A stretch of 64,000 bases of DNA from positions 285,389-349,388 of the forward strand of contig NZ_JADKYZ010000008.1 in NCBI RefSeq assembly GCF_015354245.1, read 5' to 3'. Below, one piece after another: positions 25,441 through 33,736 of this stretch. A program made the translations under genes and the position numbers. Below the pieces are notes generated by a model, which was given only the letters and a program-made list of their open reading frames with translations, had not been told where the DNA came from and made no database searches. The DNA comes from Diaphorobacter caeni (GTDB lineage Bacteria; Pseudomonadota; Gammaproteobacteria; Burkholderiales; Burkholderiaceae_C). How positions within the stretch are numbered: the first letter of the stretch is position 1; each line of letters starts with the position of its first letter.

Positions 25441-28400
25441 TCATGCCTGCGTTCGCTCCGCCTTGGGCACGCGGAACCACGCGGCATACATCGCGGGCAG
25501 GGCGAGCAGCGTCAGCACCGTGGCCACGATCAGCCCCCCCATGATGGCGACCGCCATCGGACCCCAGAAGACGCTGCGCGACAGCGGGATCATGGCGAGC
25601 ACGGCGGCGGCTGCCGTGAGCACGATGGGTCGCATGCGGCGCACGGCGGATTCGATGATGGCAGTGCGGGCAGGTACGCCCTTTTCGCGGTCGAGCTCGA
25701 TCTGGTCGATCAGGATCACCGAGTTACGCTGGATCATCCCCATGAGCGCGATCACCCCGAGCAGCGCGACGAAGCCGAACGGCCGGTTGAGCAGCAACAG
25801 TGCCGCCGCCACGCCCGCGATGCCCAGCGGGCCGGTGAGGAACACCAGCAGCGAGCGGCTGAAGCTGTGCAGCTGCAGCATGAGCAGCGTGAACACGAGG
25901 AACAGCATGATCGGCACGCCCGCGACGATGGAGGCCGAGCCCTTGCTGCTTTCCTCGACGGCACCGGCCACCTGGATCAGCACGCCGTAGTCGCCCTGCT
26001 CTCTCCATTGGGCTTCCAGTTCCTTGAGCTTCGGCTCCAGCTGGGCGGTGACGGTCGCGCCCTGGAGGCCCTCGACGATTTCGCCCTGCACGGTGATCGC
26101 GTAGTCGCGGTTCCAGCGCCACATCACCCCGGGCTCCCACGTGAACACGGGCTTGGCGATCTGCGTGAGCGGGATCGATTTGCCGCTGGCCGTGGGCAGG
26201 TAGGCGTTGGCGATGTCGGAGATCGCCTCGCGCTCGTCGGGCGACTGGCGCAGGACGATCTCGATGAGCTTGTCGTTCTCGCGGTACTGGCCGATGGTCG
26301 TGCCGCTGAACATGGTTCGCGAAGCCTGCGCGATCGCCTGGCTGGTCACGCCGAGAGCACGCGCCTTGGCCTGGTCGACCTCGAGACGAACGACCTTGAC
26401 CGACTCGTTCCAGTTGTCATTCACGCCCAGCATGTTGGTGTTGGCGCGCATGATGGCCTTGACCTCGTCGGCACGCTTGCGCAGATGTTCGGGATCGCTT
26501 CCGACCACGCGGAACTGCACCGGATACGGCACCGGAGGACCGTTGGGCAGCAGCTTGACGCGCCCGCGCACCTCGGGAAATTCCTCGGCCAGCAGCTTGG
26601 GCAGGCGCAGGCGGATCTGCTCGCGCTGTTTCAGGTCCTTGGCCAGCACGATGTACTGCGAGACATTGGTCTGGGGAAACACCTGGTCGAGCGGCAGATA
26701 GAAGCGCGGCGTGCCGGAGCCGATCCAGGTCGCGACGCTGGCGACGCCCTCTTCCTGCATCAGACGGCTTTCGAGGCGCTTGGTCACCTCCTCATTCGCC
26801 ACGAACGAGGTGCCTTCAGGGAACCAGATGTCGACCATGATCTCGGGACGGCTCGAGTCCGGGAAGAACTGCTGCTGCACCTTGCCCATGCCCATGATGC
26901 CGGCCACGAAGATCAGGATCGTCGCGATGATGGTGGTCCAGCGGTGGTCCACGCACCAGCCCACGATGCGGCGAAAGCGCGTGTAGAACGGCGAATCGAA
27001 CAGCTCGTGCGGAGGAGCGTTCGGGTCGTGCGGCTTCACCTTGAGCAGCAGCGTGCCGAGATAGGGCACGAAATACACCGACACCAGCCACGAGAGCACG
27101 AGCGCGATCACCGTGACCGCGAAGATCGCGAAGGTGTACTCGCCGGTCACCGACTTGGCGATGCCGATGGGCAGAAAGCCCGCCGCCGTGATCAGCGTGC
27201 CGGTCAGCATCGGCTTGGCGGTGACGTCGTAGGCGTAGGTGGCGGCGGTGACCTTGTCGTGGCCCTCCTCCATCTTTCGCACCATCATTTCAACGGCGAT
27301 GATGGCGTCGTCCACCAGCAGCCCAAGCGCGATGATCAGTGAGCCGAGCGACACCTTGTGCAGCCCGATGCCGAAGTAGTTCATCGCAAGAAACGTGACG
27401 GCGAGCACCAGCGGAATGGTGATGCCGACCACCAGCCCAGGGCGGTAGTCGATGTACCAGCCGAAGCGCCCGCCCTTGTGCAGGCCGAGCGAGATGAAGC
27501 TCACCGCGAGCACGATGACCACGGCCTCGATCAGCACCTTGACGAACTCGTTGACCGAGCTCGCGACCGACGCGGGCTGGTCCTGCACCTGCGCGAGCGT
27601 GAGGCCTGCGGGCAGCGTGGTCTGGATCTGGTCGGTGGCCGCGCGCAGGGCCTTGCCGAGCGCGATGATGTCGCCGCCCTTGGTCATGGAGATGCCAAGG
27701 CCGATCACGTCGCGGCCGTCGAAACGCATCTTCACGGACGCCGGATCGACATAGCCGCGATGCACCTCGGCGATGTCGCCCAAACGGATCTGGGCGCCAT
27801 TGCCGGCACCGGTGCCGCCACCACCGCCACGGATAGGCATGGCGCGCAACTGCTCCACGCTGTTGAACTGGCCGCCCACGCGCACCTGCACCACATCCTG
27901 CGGCGTGTTGACCGCACCGGCGCTCTCCACCGCGTTCTGCGCGCCAAGCTGCTGCAGCACACTGTTGAAGTCGAGCCCCATCTGCGCGAGACGCTTCTGC
28001 GAGACCTCGACCCAGATCTTCTCGTCCTGCACGCCGAACTGTTCGACCTTGGCCACGTCCTTCACGCGCAGCAGCTTCTGGCGCGTGTCGTCGGCGAAGT
28101 CCTTGAGCTCGGCGTAGCTGTATCCATCGCCGGAAAGCGCATAGATCACGCCATACACATCACCGAAGTCGTCGTTGAAGAACGGCCCCTGGATGTTGCC
28201 CGGCAGGGTGTAGCGCATGTCGCCGATCTTCTTGCGCACCTGATACCAGACGTTCGCCACCTCGGCGGGTTTGGACGAGTCCTTGATTTCAAAGATGATC
28301 TGCGATTCGCCGGGCTTCGAATAGCTGCGGATCTTGTCGGCGAACGGCACCTCCTGCAGCGTGCGCTCGAGCTTGTCGGTGACCTGCTCGGCCACCTGCT

Positions 28401-28614
28401 GCGCGGTCGCACCGGGCCAGTAGGTGCGCACCACCATCGCGCGGAAGGTGAAGGGCGGATCCTCGTCCTGCCCGAGCTGGAAATAGGCGGCGAAACCCAG
28501 CAGCATCAGCACCACCATCAGGTAGCGGGTGAGTGCGGAATGGTCGAGCGCCCATTTCGAGAGATTGAAGTGCTTCTTCGGCTCGAAGTCCGGAGACGGA
28601 TTTTCCGTGGACAT
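25441..28614 (-). CDS. RND-family efflux transporter permease
   Basis: 1057 residues. Inner-membrane proton-driven pump that works with the adaptor encoded upstream and an outer-membrane channel not present here. The first TM (SALTRYLMVVLMLLGFAAYF) is followed by the periplasmic porter domain (DEDPPFTFRAMVVRTYWPGATAQQVAEQVTDKLE). The TM4 proton-relay Asp pair is in LGLLVDDAIIAVEMM, and the second half repeats the fold with GVIALMGMIQRNSVILIDQIE. The sequence style is that of TriC/MexK-like pumps rather than AcrB. It starts 16 bp after the adaptor stop. Confidence 0.94.
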   Translation of the reverse strand: MSTENPSPDFEPKKHFNLSKWALDHSALTRYLMVVLMLLGFAAYFQLGQDEDPPFTFRAMVVRTYWPGATAQQVAEQVTDKLERTLQEVPFADKIRSYSKPGESQIIFEIKDSSKPAEVANVWYQVRKKIGDMRYTLPGNIQGPFFNDDFGDVYGVIYALSGDGYSYAELKDFADDTRQKLLRVKDVAKVEQFGVQDEKIWVEVSQKRLAQMGLDFNSVLQQLGAQNAVESAGAVNTPQDVVQVRVGGQFNSVEQLRAMPIRGGGGGTGAGNGAQIRLGDIAEVHRGYVDPASVKMRFDGRDVIGLGISMTKGGDIIALGKALRAATDQIQTTLPAGLTLAQVQDQPASVASSVNEFVKVLIEAVVIVLAVSFISLGLHKGGRFGWYIDYRPGLVVGITIPLVLAVTFLAMNYFGIGLHKVSLGSLIIALGLLVDDAIIAVEMMVRKMEEGHDKVTAATYAYDVTAKPMLTGTLITAAGFLPIGIAKSVTGEYTFAIFAVTVIALVLSWLVSVYFVPYLGTLLLKVKPHDPNAPPHELFDSPFYTRFRRIVGWCVDHRWTTIIATILIFVAGIMGMGKVQQQFFPDSSRPEIMVDIWFPEGTSFVANEEVTKRLESRLMQEEGVASVATWIGSGTPRFYLPLDQVFPQTNVSQYIVLAKDLKQREQIRLRLPKLLAEEFPEVRGRVKLLPNGPPVPYPVQFRVVGSDPEHLRKRADEVKAIMRANTNMLGVNDNWNESVKVVRLEVDQAKARALGVTSQAIAQASRTMFSGTTIGQYRENDKLIEIVLRQSPDEREAISDIANAYLPTASGKSIPLTQIAKPVFTWEPGVMWRWNRDYAITVQGEIVEGLQGATVTAQLEPKLKELEAQWREQGDYGVLIQVAGAVEESSKGSASIVAGVPIMLFLVFTLLMLQLHSFSRSLLVFLTGPLGIAGVAAALLLLNRPFGFVALLGVIALMGMIQRNSVILIDQIELDREKGVPARTAIIESAVRRMRPIVLTAAAAVLAMIPLSRSVFWGPMAVAIMGGLIVATVLTLLALPAMYAAWFRVPKAERTQA

Positions 28615-28630
28615 GCGCGGCCCCTATCCG

Positions 28631-29881
28631 TCAGTTGGCGCTTGCAGCGGAGGCTGCAGGCTGTGCGGCGGGAGTGGGAGCGGCAGTCGCCGCTGCAGGC
28701 GCGGCGCTGGTCGATCCCTTGGGCTGATAGACCGTGACCTTCTGGCCCGGCGCGAGCACATGCACGCCCGTGGCCACCACCTGCATGCCCGGCTGCAGAC
28801 CGGCGGCGATCACCGCCTGATTGCCGTCTGCCGTGGCGACCTGCACCACCTGCGACTTGACCGTGCTGGTCGCAGCGTCAAACACCCAGACCGCCGTCTG
28901 ACCGCCTTCCTGGCGCAGTGCCGTCGTCGGCAGCGAGATCGCCAACATGCCCTCGCGGCCCAGCACCTTGGGCTCCACATAGACCGTCGCGCCAAGCGGC
29001 GGCACCTGCGCGCCGTCGATGGCCACCTTCACGAGAAAGGTGCGCGTGACCGGATCTGCACTCGCCGCCACTTCGCGCACCTTGCCCGTGAGGCCAGCGC
29101 CTTCGGCCCAGGGACGGATCGCGACCTCCTGACCCACGCGCACCTGCGACACCTTGTCTTCCGGCACCGAGAACACCGCGTCGCGCGCGCCATCCTGCGC
29201 GATGCGCACCACCGGCGTTCCGGCCGAAACCACCTGCCCCGGTTCGGCATCGATGCCGGTGATCACGCCCGACACATCGGCCACGAGGCGCGTGTAGCTC
29301 GCCTGATTGCCCTGCGACGCGAGCTGCGCGCTGGCCTGATCCACCGAAGCCTGCGCCGCCTTGAGCGACGCCTCGCGGCGCTCGAGCTCGGCACCGCTGA
29401 TGAAGTTCTGTTCCTTCAGTTTCGCGTAGCGCTTGAAGTCCGCCTGCGCCAAATCGCGCTGCGTCTTCGCCGCGTTGACCTGCGCCTGCGCCGCCTGCGC
29501 GGAGAGTTGATAGTCGCGCGCATCAAGCTGCGCGAGCACCTGGCCCGCGCTCACATGCTGGCCGAGTTCGGCCTGACGCTGCACGATCTTGCCGGGCACG
29601 CGAAAGCCGACGCGTGACTCCACGCGGGCACGCACCTCGGCCGAGTACTCGAGCTGGGCATGCAGGGGCGAAGCGCCCACGGTCAGAAGCTTCACGGCAC
29701 GAATCGGCTCGGGCACGGGCTCCTTGCGCGAGCAACCGACAAGGGCGCCTCCTGCGATCAGCGCGATGACCAGCGGGAGCGGACGCACCCATGAAAACGC
29801 CCCGGCTCGGGGCGCTGAAGGGATCCGATCGGGCTCGCCAAACGGGGAATCGCTGGTGCTAGGGCTCATGTCCGCATCCAA
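28631..29881 (-). CDS. RND efflux periplasmic adaptor, lipoprotein
   Basis: 416 residues from ATG 29881; an in-frame ATG at 29869 (MSPSTSD) is also possible. The N-terminus has a hydrophobic segment and lipobox (VIALIAGGALVGCSRK), so it is lipid-anchored. Membrane-fusion-protein layout: barrel-sandwich half-motif SRVGFRVPGKIVQRQAELGQHVSAGQVLAQLD, an alpha-hairpin rich in Ala/Gln (residues about 130-200), then the second lipoyl half and beta barrel, and an Ala/Pro-rich end. First gene of the efflux operon. Confidence 0.93.
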   Translation of the reverse strand: MDADMSPSTSDSPFGEPDRIPSAPRAGAFSWVRPLPLVIALIAGGALVGCSRKEPVPEPIRAVKLLTVGASPLHAQLEYSAEVRARVESRVGFRVPGKIVQRQAELGQHVSAGQVLAQLDARDYQLSAQAAQAQVNAAKTQRDLAQADFKRYAKLKEQNFISGAELERREASLKAAQASVDQASAQLASQGNQASYTRLVADVSGVITGIDAEPGQVVSAGTPVVRIAQDGARDAVFSVPEDKVSQVRVGQEVAIRPWAEGAGLTGKVREVAASADPVTRTFLVKVAIDGAQVPPLGATVYVEPKVLGREGMLAISLPTTALRQEGGQTAVWVFDAATSTVKSQVVQVATADGNQAVIAAGLQPGMQVVATGVHVLAPGQKVTVYQPKGSTSAAPAAATAAPTPAAQPAASAASAN

Positions 29882-29887
29882 ATGGTA

Positions 29888-29911
29888 ATTAATGACTGAC
29901 TGGTTAGTAAT
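29888..29911. promoter_or_regulatory. Candidate TetR-type operator at the efflux operon start
   Basis: An imperfect palindrome abuts the start codon of the adaptor gene. Its core ACTGACTGGTTAGT equals its own reverse complement at 10 of 14 positions, and the flanks (ATTAAT/AGTAAT) extend the symmetry. The ACTxAC-CAGT pattern is typical of TetR/AcrR operators in front of efflux pumps. No tetR gene is adjacent, so any regulator would act in trans. Confidence 0.5.
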
Positions 29912-29954
29912 CTATGAGAGGAGCCATTGCCTTGTCAAGCTCCACAATAGAGGG

Positions 29955-30848
29955 GTGAACCCGTCCCAGCCCCCCTCTCCGACCTCAGCAACCCCGCACT
30001 CCGCGCCCGCCATGGCGGAAGCCGTGACGCACTACGAGAACTTTCCCGTCGCGTCCTGGCTGTGCCCGCCCGCGCTGCGCCAGCCGATTGCCGCCATCTA
30101 CGGCTTCGCCCGCACGGCCGACGATCTGGCCGACGAGGGTGATGTGTCGCCCGACGAGCGCCTGCGCGATCTGGCCGACTATCGAGCGGAACTGCAACAC
30201 GTCGCCGCCGGAAATCCACCAAGTCCCCGCTGGCAGAAGGTGTTTGGTCCGCTGCATGTGCAGCTCCGCGAACGCGCACTGCCCGTGCAGCTGCTCGATG
30301 ACCTGCTCGACGCCTTCATTCAGGACATCGTCTACACCCGCGACGGCCTCACCTATGCGACCCAGCGCCAACTGATGGACTACTGCCGCCGCTCGGCCAA
30401 TCCCGTGGGTCGGCTGCTGCTGCATCTGTATGGGGTGAACGATGCGCGCTCGCTGGAGCAGAGCGACGCGATCTGCTCCGCCCTGCAGCTCATCAATTTC
30501 TGGCAGGACCTGAGCGTGGACCTGCCGCGCGGGCGCCACTACCTGACGGACGAGGACTGCGCCCGCTTCAACGTGGCGCGCCCGCAGATCGCCGCACAGC
30601 AGCGCAGCGCCGACACCGACCGCCTCGTCATGCACAGCGCCGCCGTGGCGCGCGCGCTGATGATGTCCGGCGCACCGCTGGTGCACACGCTCAAGGGCCG
30701 CATCGGCTGGGAGCTGCGCATGGTCGTGCAGGGAGGCCTGCGGATTCTCGACAAGGTCGAGGCGCAGCACGGCGCCAGCCTGCTCGCGCGCGCCACCGTC
30801 AAGCCCTGGGACGCGCCACGGATGCTCTGGCGCGCGGCGTGGATGTGA
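29955..30848 (+). CDS. hpnC: Squalene synthase HpnC (hydroxysqualene synthase)
   Basis: 297 residues from GTG 29955; ATG 30012 would give 278 and neither has a strong ribosome site. Isoprenoid-synthase fold: first Asp-rich motif in ARTADDLADEG and second in INFWQDLSVDLPRGRHYL, with YGFARTADD typical of squalene/phytoene synthases. In the three-enzyme bacterial route HpnD makes presqualene diphosphate, HpnC converts it to hydroxysqualene, and HpnE reduces that to squalene, the precursor of hopanoids. Unusually, hpnD and hpnE are 8.5 kb away. It ends 5 bp before the convergent serB stop. Confidence 0.88.
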   Translation: MNPSQPPSPTSATPHSAPAMAEAVTHYENFPVASWLCPPALRQPIAAIYGFARTADDLADEGDVSPDERLRDLADYRAELQHVAAGNPPSPRWQKVFGPLHVQLRERALPVQLLDDLLDAFIQDIVYTRDGLTYATQRQLMDYCRRSANPVGRLLLHLYGVNDARSLEQSDAICSALQLINFWQDLSVDLPRGRHYLTDEDCARFNVARPQIAAQQRSADTDRLVMHSAAVARALMMSGAPLVHTLKGRIGWELRMVVQGGLRILDKVEAQHGASLLARATVKPWDAPRMLWRAAWM

Positions 30849-30853
30849 CCTGA

Positions 30854-31594
30854 TCAGTCCGCCGCAAACAATGCCAGCAGCCGGTCCAGCCCTCCCCGAT
30901 CGATGCGCACATTGGCCGCATCATGCAGCACCGGCTTGCCGTGAAAGGCCACACCGAGCCCCGCAGCCTCCAGCATCGGCACATCGTTCGCGCCATCGCC
31001 CACCGCAATCGCCTGCTGCATGCTCACGCCCAAGCGTGCGCAGACCTCCTGCAGCCGCTCGCGCTTGCCGATGGCATCCACGAACCGCTTGCCAGGCTGG
31101 GGTGCCACCCTGCCCGTGAACAGGCCGCCCTCGATCTCGAGCACGTTCGCGTGGATCTCGTCGAGCCCGAGACGCCCGATCAGCGCATCCGCAAAGTAGG
31201 TGAAGCCGCCCGTGATCAGCACGCAATGCAGTCCGTGCGACTGACACGCGGCCAGCAGCTTGCGCGCGCCGTTGGTGATCGGCATGTGTTCGTCGCGCAC
31301 CTTGGCGAGCAGGATCTCGGGCACCCCCTTGAGCAGCGCCAGCCGCGCGCGCAGGTTCTCGGCAAAGTCGACATGCGCGCCCTGCATGGCCGCGCGCGTC
31401 ATCGCCTCGATCTGCTCCTTGTGGCCCGTGAGTTCGGCCAGCTCGTTCACGGTTTCCGAGGCGATCAGCGTCGAGTCCATGTCGAACGCGATCACGCGGA
31501 AATCGCTCAGAACCAGCGGCGGCTTCACGCCGCGCACCAGCAGCCCATCCGCCGGATCGCCCACCGGTGTCCAATGCCCATGTATCCCGCTCAC
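30854..31594 (-). CDS. serB: Phosphoserine phosphatase (HAD family)
   Basis: 246 residues from GTG 31594, which overlaps the lysR stop (GTGA). Cytoplasmic HAD phosphatase for the last step of serine synthesis. Motifs: FDMDSTLI (nucleophile and acid Asp), VLITGGFTYF (motif II), and GDGANDVPML with AFHGKPVLHDAANV (motif IV region). There is no N-terminal ACT domain, and the length matches short SerB proteins. Translational coupling to a LysR regulator is unusual and hints at a role with the divergent ABC importer, such as dephosphorylating an imported compound. Substrate assignment is by family only. Confidence 0.9.
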   Translation of the reverse strand: MSGIHGHWTPVGDPADGLLVRGVKPPLVLSDFRVIAFDMDSTLIASETVNELAELTGHKEQIEAMTRAAMQGAHVDFAENLRARLALLKGVPEILLAKVRDEHMPITNGARKLLAACQSHGLHCVLITGGFTYFADALIGRLGLDEIHANVLEIEGGLFTGRVAPQPGKRFVDAIGKRERLQEVCARLGVSMQQAIAVGDGANDVPMLEAAGLGVAFHGKPVLHDAANVRIDRGGLDRLLALFAAD

Positions 31595-32487
31595 GTCTGA
31601 CCGCCCTTCTGCGTGCCAAGCCAATCCACGAACCGGCGTGCGGTGGCCGCCACCGGGTTCTCGGTCTTGAAGAGCGCATACAGCCCCGCGCCGGTCAACC
31701 GTGGCTGATCGAACGGCAGCTGCAGTCGCCCGCTCTGAATGTCGTCTTCCACCAGACACCACGGCGCGAGCGCGATGCCCAGATCGTTCATCGCCGCCTG
31801 CGCGCTCAGAAAATGGTGATCGAACACCGGCCCGGGCAACTGCGGCGGCACCTCCAGCCCCGTGAGCCCGAACCAGTGCGGCCAATCGTCCATGCAGCCG
31901 CTGACCTGCAGGAGCGGCAGCCCGAGGCAGTCGGCAGGCTTTCTCACGCCTTGCTTCTTGATGAAGCGCGGCGAAGCCACCGGCACCAGAAAATCGTCGA
32001 GAAAGCGCACGCAGGTCTGCTCGGCGCGCTGCAGCGGCCAGCGCATGATCAGCACATCGTTGGCCGCGTCGGCCTGTTCGATGAAGCGGCTGTTGACGGT
32101 GGACAGCTGCACGTCGACGCGCGGCTCCCAGTCCTGAAAATCGGCGAGGCGCGGAATCAGCCACTTCATCGCGAGCGAGGGCGTGGTGCAGACCCGCAGA
32201 ATGCGCGGCGCATGCGGTGACTTGACGGTCTGCGTGGCGGCCGAGATGCGGTCAAGGCACGTCTGCACCTCAAGGAAATACTCGCGCGCGTGCGGCAGCA
32301 GCACCACCCCGCGCGCCTCGCGCGCGAACAGAGGACCGTCGAGAAACTCCTCAAGCAGGCGGATCTGTTGGCTCACCGCGCTGTGGGTGATGCTCAACTC
32401 ATCGGCGGCCGCCGTGAAATTGGCATGGCGCGCCGCCGCTTCGAAGGCACGAAGCGTCTTGAGCGGTGGCAGCGTGCGTTTGACCAT
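31591..32487 (-). CDS. LysR-family transcriptional regulator (GcvA-like)
   Basis: 298 residues from ATG 32487; an extra 10 residues upstream are possible but non-standard. The N-terminal HTH reads LKTLRAFEAAARHANFTAAADELSITHSAVSQQIRLLEEFL. The C-terminal periplasmic-binding-protein-like effector domain ends in VAATARRFVDWLG. The SITHSAVSQQI helix and the order of motifs are GcvA-like. Divergent from the ABC importer (157-bp gap), which is its likely target, and overlapping serB. Confidence 0.92.
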   Translation of the reverse strand: MVKRTLPPLKTLRAFEAAARHANFTAAADELSITHSAVSQQIRLLEEFLDGPLFAREARGVVLLPHAREYFLEVQTCLDRISAATQTVKSPHAPRILRVCTTPSLAMKWLIPRLADFQDWEPRVDVQLSTVNSRFIEQADAANDVLIMRWPLQRAEQTCVRFLDDFLVPVASPRFIKKQGVRKPADCLGLPLLQVSGCMDDWPHWFGLTGLEVPPQLPGPVFDHHFLSAQAAMNDLGIALAPWCLVEDDIQSGRLQLPFDQPRLTGAGLYALFKTENPVAATARRFVDWLGTQKGGQT

Positions 32488-32495
32488 GCACAAAT

Positions 32496-32513
32496 GTGAC
32501 AAATTGATGACAA
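32496..32513 (-). promoter_or_regulatory. PHO-box-like direct repeat upstream of lysR-serB
   Basis: On the minus strand TTGTCATCAATTTGTCAC is a 7-4-7 direct repeat that matches the enterobacterial PHO-box consensus (CTGTCAT, A/T spacer, CTGTCAY) at 15 of 18 positions by my count. It is only 8 nt from the chosen lysR start codon, which is very close for a -35 element, so it may instead act on another start or on the divergent importer. Confidence 0.45.
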
Positions 32514-32644
32514 CCAAACCATCTTAGTGGACTGAGCCATAAGAAAAACTAACGGCAACCCTTAAAAATTAGCGCTGGCTCACCGGGGCGCACCTTCCTA
32601 TCATCGATTTGCGGGAACGATCCCGTGAAAAGCTGGTTAGAAAC

Positions 32645-33721
32645 ATGGCATCCATCACCATCGACGGCATCGTCAAGCAGTTCAGCGGCAACACCGTGCT
32701 GCAGAGCCTTTCCCTGCATATCCCCGACGGCGCGTTCTACACGCTGCTGGGCCCCAGCGGCTGCGGCAAGACCACGCTGCTGCGCTGCATCGCGGGCTTC
32801 TACGAGCCCGACGCCGGTCGGCTGCTGTTCGACAAGGACGACGTGACCCGCGTGTCCACCCACCACCGCGACATCGGCATGGTGTTTCAGGACTACGCGC
32901 TGTTTCCTGACAAGACCGCGTTCGACAACGTCGCCTACGGACTGCGCGCACGCAAGGTAGCCAAGCCCGAGATCGCCCGCCGCGTGACCGAGGCGCTCGA
33001 GAAAGTCGGCCTCGGCCAGCTCGCCGACCGCTATCCCGCGCAGATGAGCGGCGGCCAGCGCCAGCGCGTGGCACTTGCCCGGGCTCTCGTGATCCGCCCG
33101 CGCGTGCTGCTGATGGACGAGCCGCTGTCCAACCTCGACGCCAAAATGCGCCTGCAGATGCGCGACGTGATCCTTGACCTCGTACGCGAGGCCGGCATCA
33201 CCACCGTGTTCGTCACGCACGATCAGGAAGAAGCGCTCGCCATGTCGGACCGCATCGCCATCATGGACCGTGGCCGCATCGCGCAGCTCGGCACGCCCGA
33301 GGAACTCTACGGCACGCCCGTCAACTCCTACGTGGCCGACTTCATCGGCTCGGCCAACGTGCTGCCGGTGACCACCCAGCCGGTCGCCTCGGGCAACCCC
33401 TCGCACCTGCGCTACGAACTCGCCGGTCGCTCGCTCGACGGCGTGCTCGACGGCGGCCAGCAGATCGGCGCCAAGGGCGTGCTGATCGCCCGGCCTGAAG
33501 ACCTGTCGCTCATGGCCCCGGCCCCGCACGTGCCCAACGCCGTGCTCGGCCAGGTCATCCGCCGCCAGTACCTCGGCTTCAAGACCGCCTACCGCATCCA
33601 GCTCGACGCCGGCCCCGAAATCCGCGTCGAACTGCATGCGGGCAACACCGTCGCCGACTTCCATGCGGGCGACAAGGTGCAGGTGCTCGTGCCCATCGAC
33701 TGCCGCGTGGTCGCGGCCTGA
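32645..33721 (+). CDS. ABC importer ATP-binding protein (iron/organophosphate type)
   Basis: 358 residues. Walker A GPSGCGKTTLL (residues about 36-46), Q-loop FQDYALFPD, signature MSGGQRQRVALARAL, Walker B VLLMDEPLSNLDAKMR and switch His in FVTHDQEEALAMSD. The C-terminal TOBE/OB regulatory domain (GVLIARPEDLSLMAPAP ... VIRRQYLGFKTAYRIQL) is typical of FbpC/PotA-like importers. First gene of a three-gene operon with permease and binding protein. Confidence 0.93.
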   Translation: MASITIDGIVKQFSGNTVLQSLSLHIPDGAFYTLLGPSGCGKTTLLRCIAGFYEPDAGRLLFDKDDVTRVSTHHRDIGMVFQDYALFPDKTAFDNVAYGLRARKVAKPEIARRVTEALEKVGLGQLADRYPAQMSGGQRQRVALARALVIRPRVLLMDEPLSNLDAKMRLQMRDVILDLVREAGITTVFVTHDQEEALAMSDRIAIMDRGRIAQLGTPEELYGTPVNSYVADFIGSANVLPVTTQPVASGNPSHLRYELAGRSLDGVLDGGQQIGAKGVLIARPEDLSLMAPAPHVPNAVLGQVIRRQYLGFKTAYRIQLDAGPEIRVELHAGNTVADFHAGDKVQVLVPIDCRVVAA

Positions 33722-33736
33722 GCGGGGAGCTGCATC

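Noticed and set aside
25327..28737. Long plus-strand open frames opposite the RND permease
   Set aside because: Shadows; the minus strand encodes a full-length, motif-complete pump.
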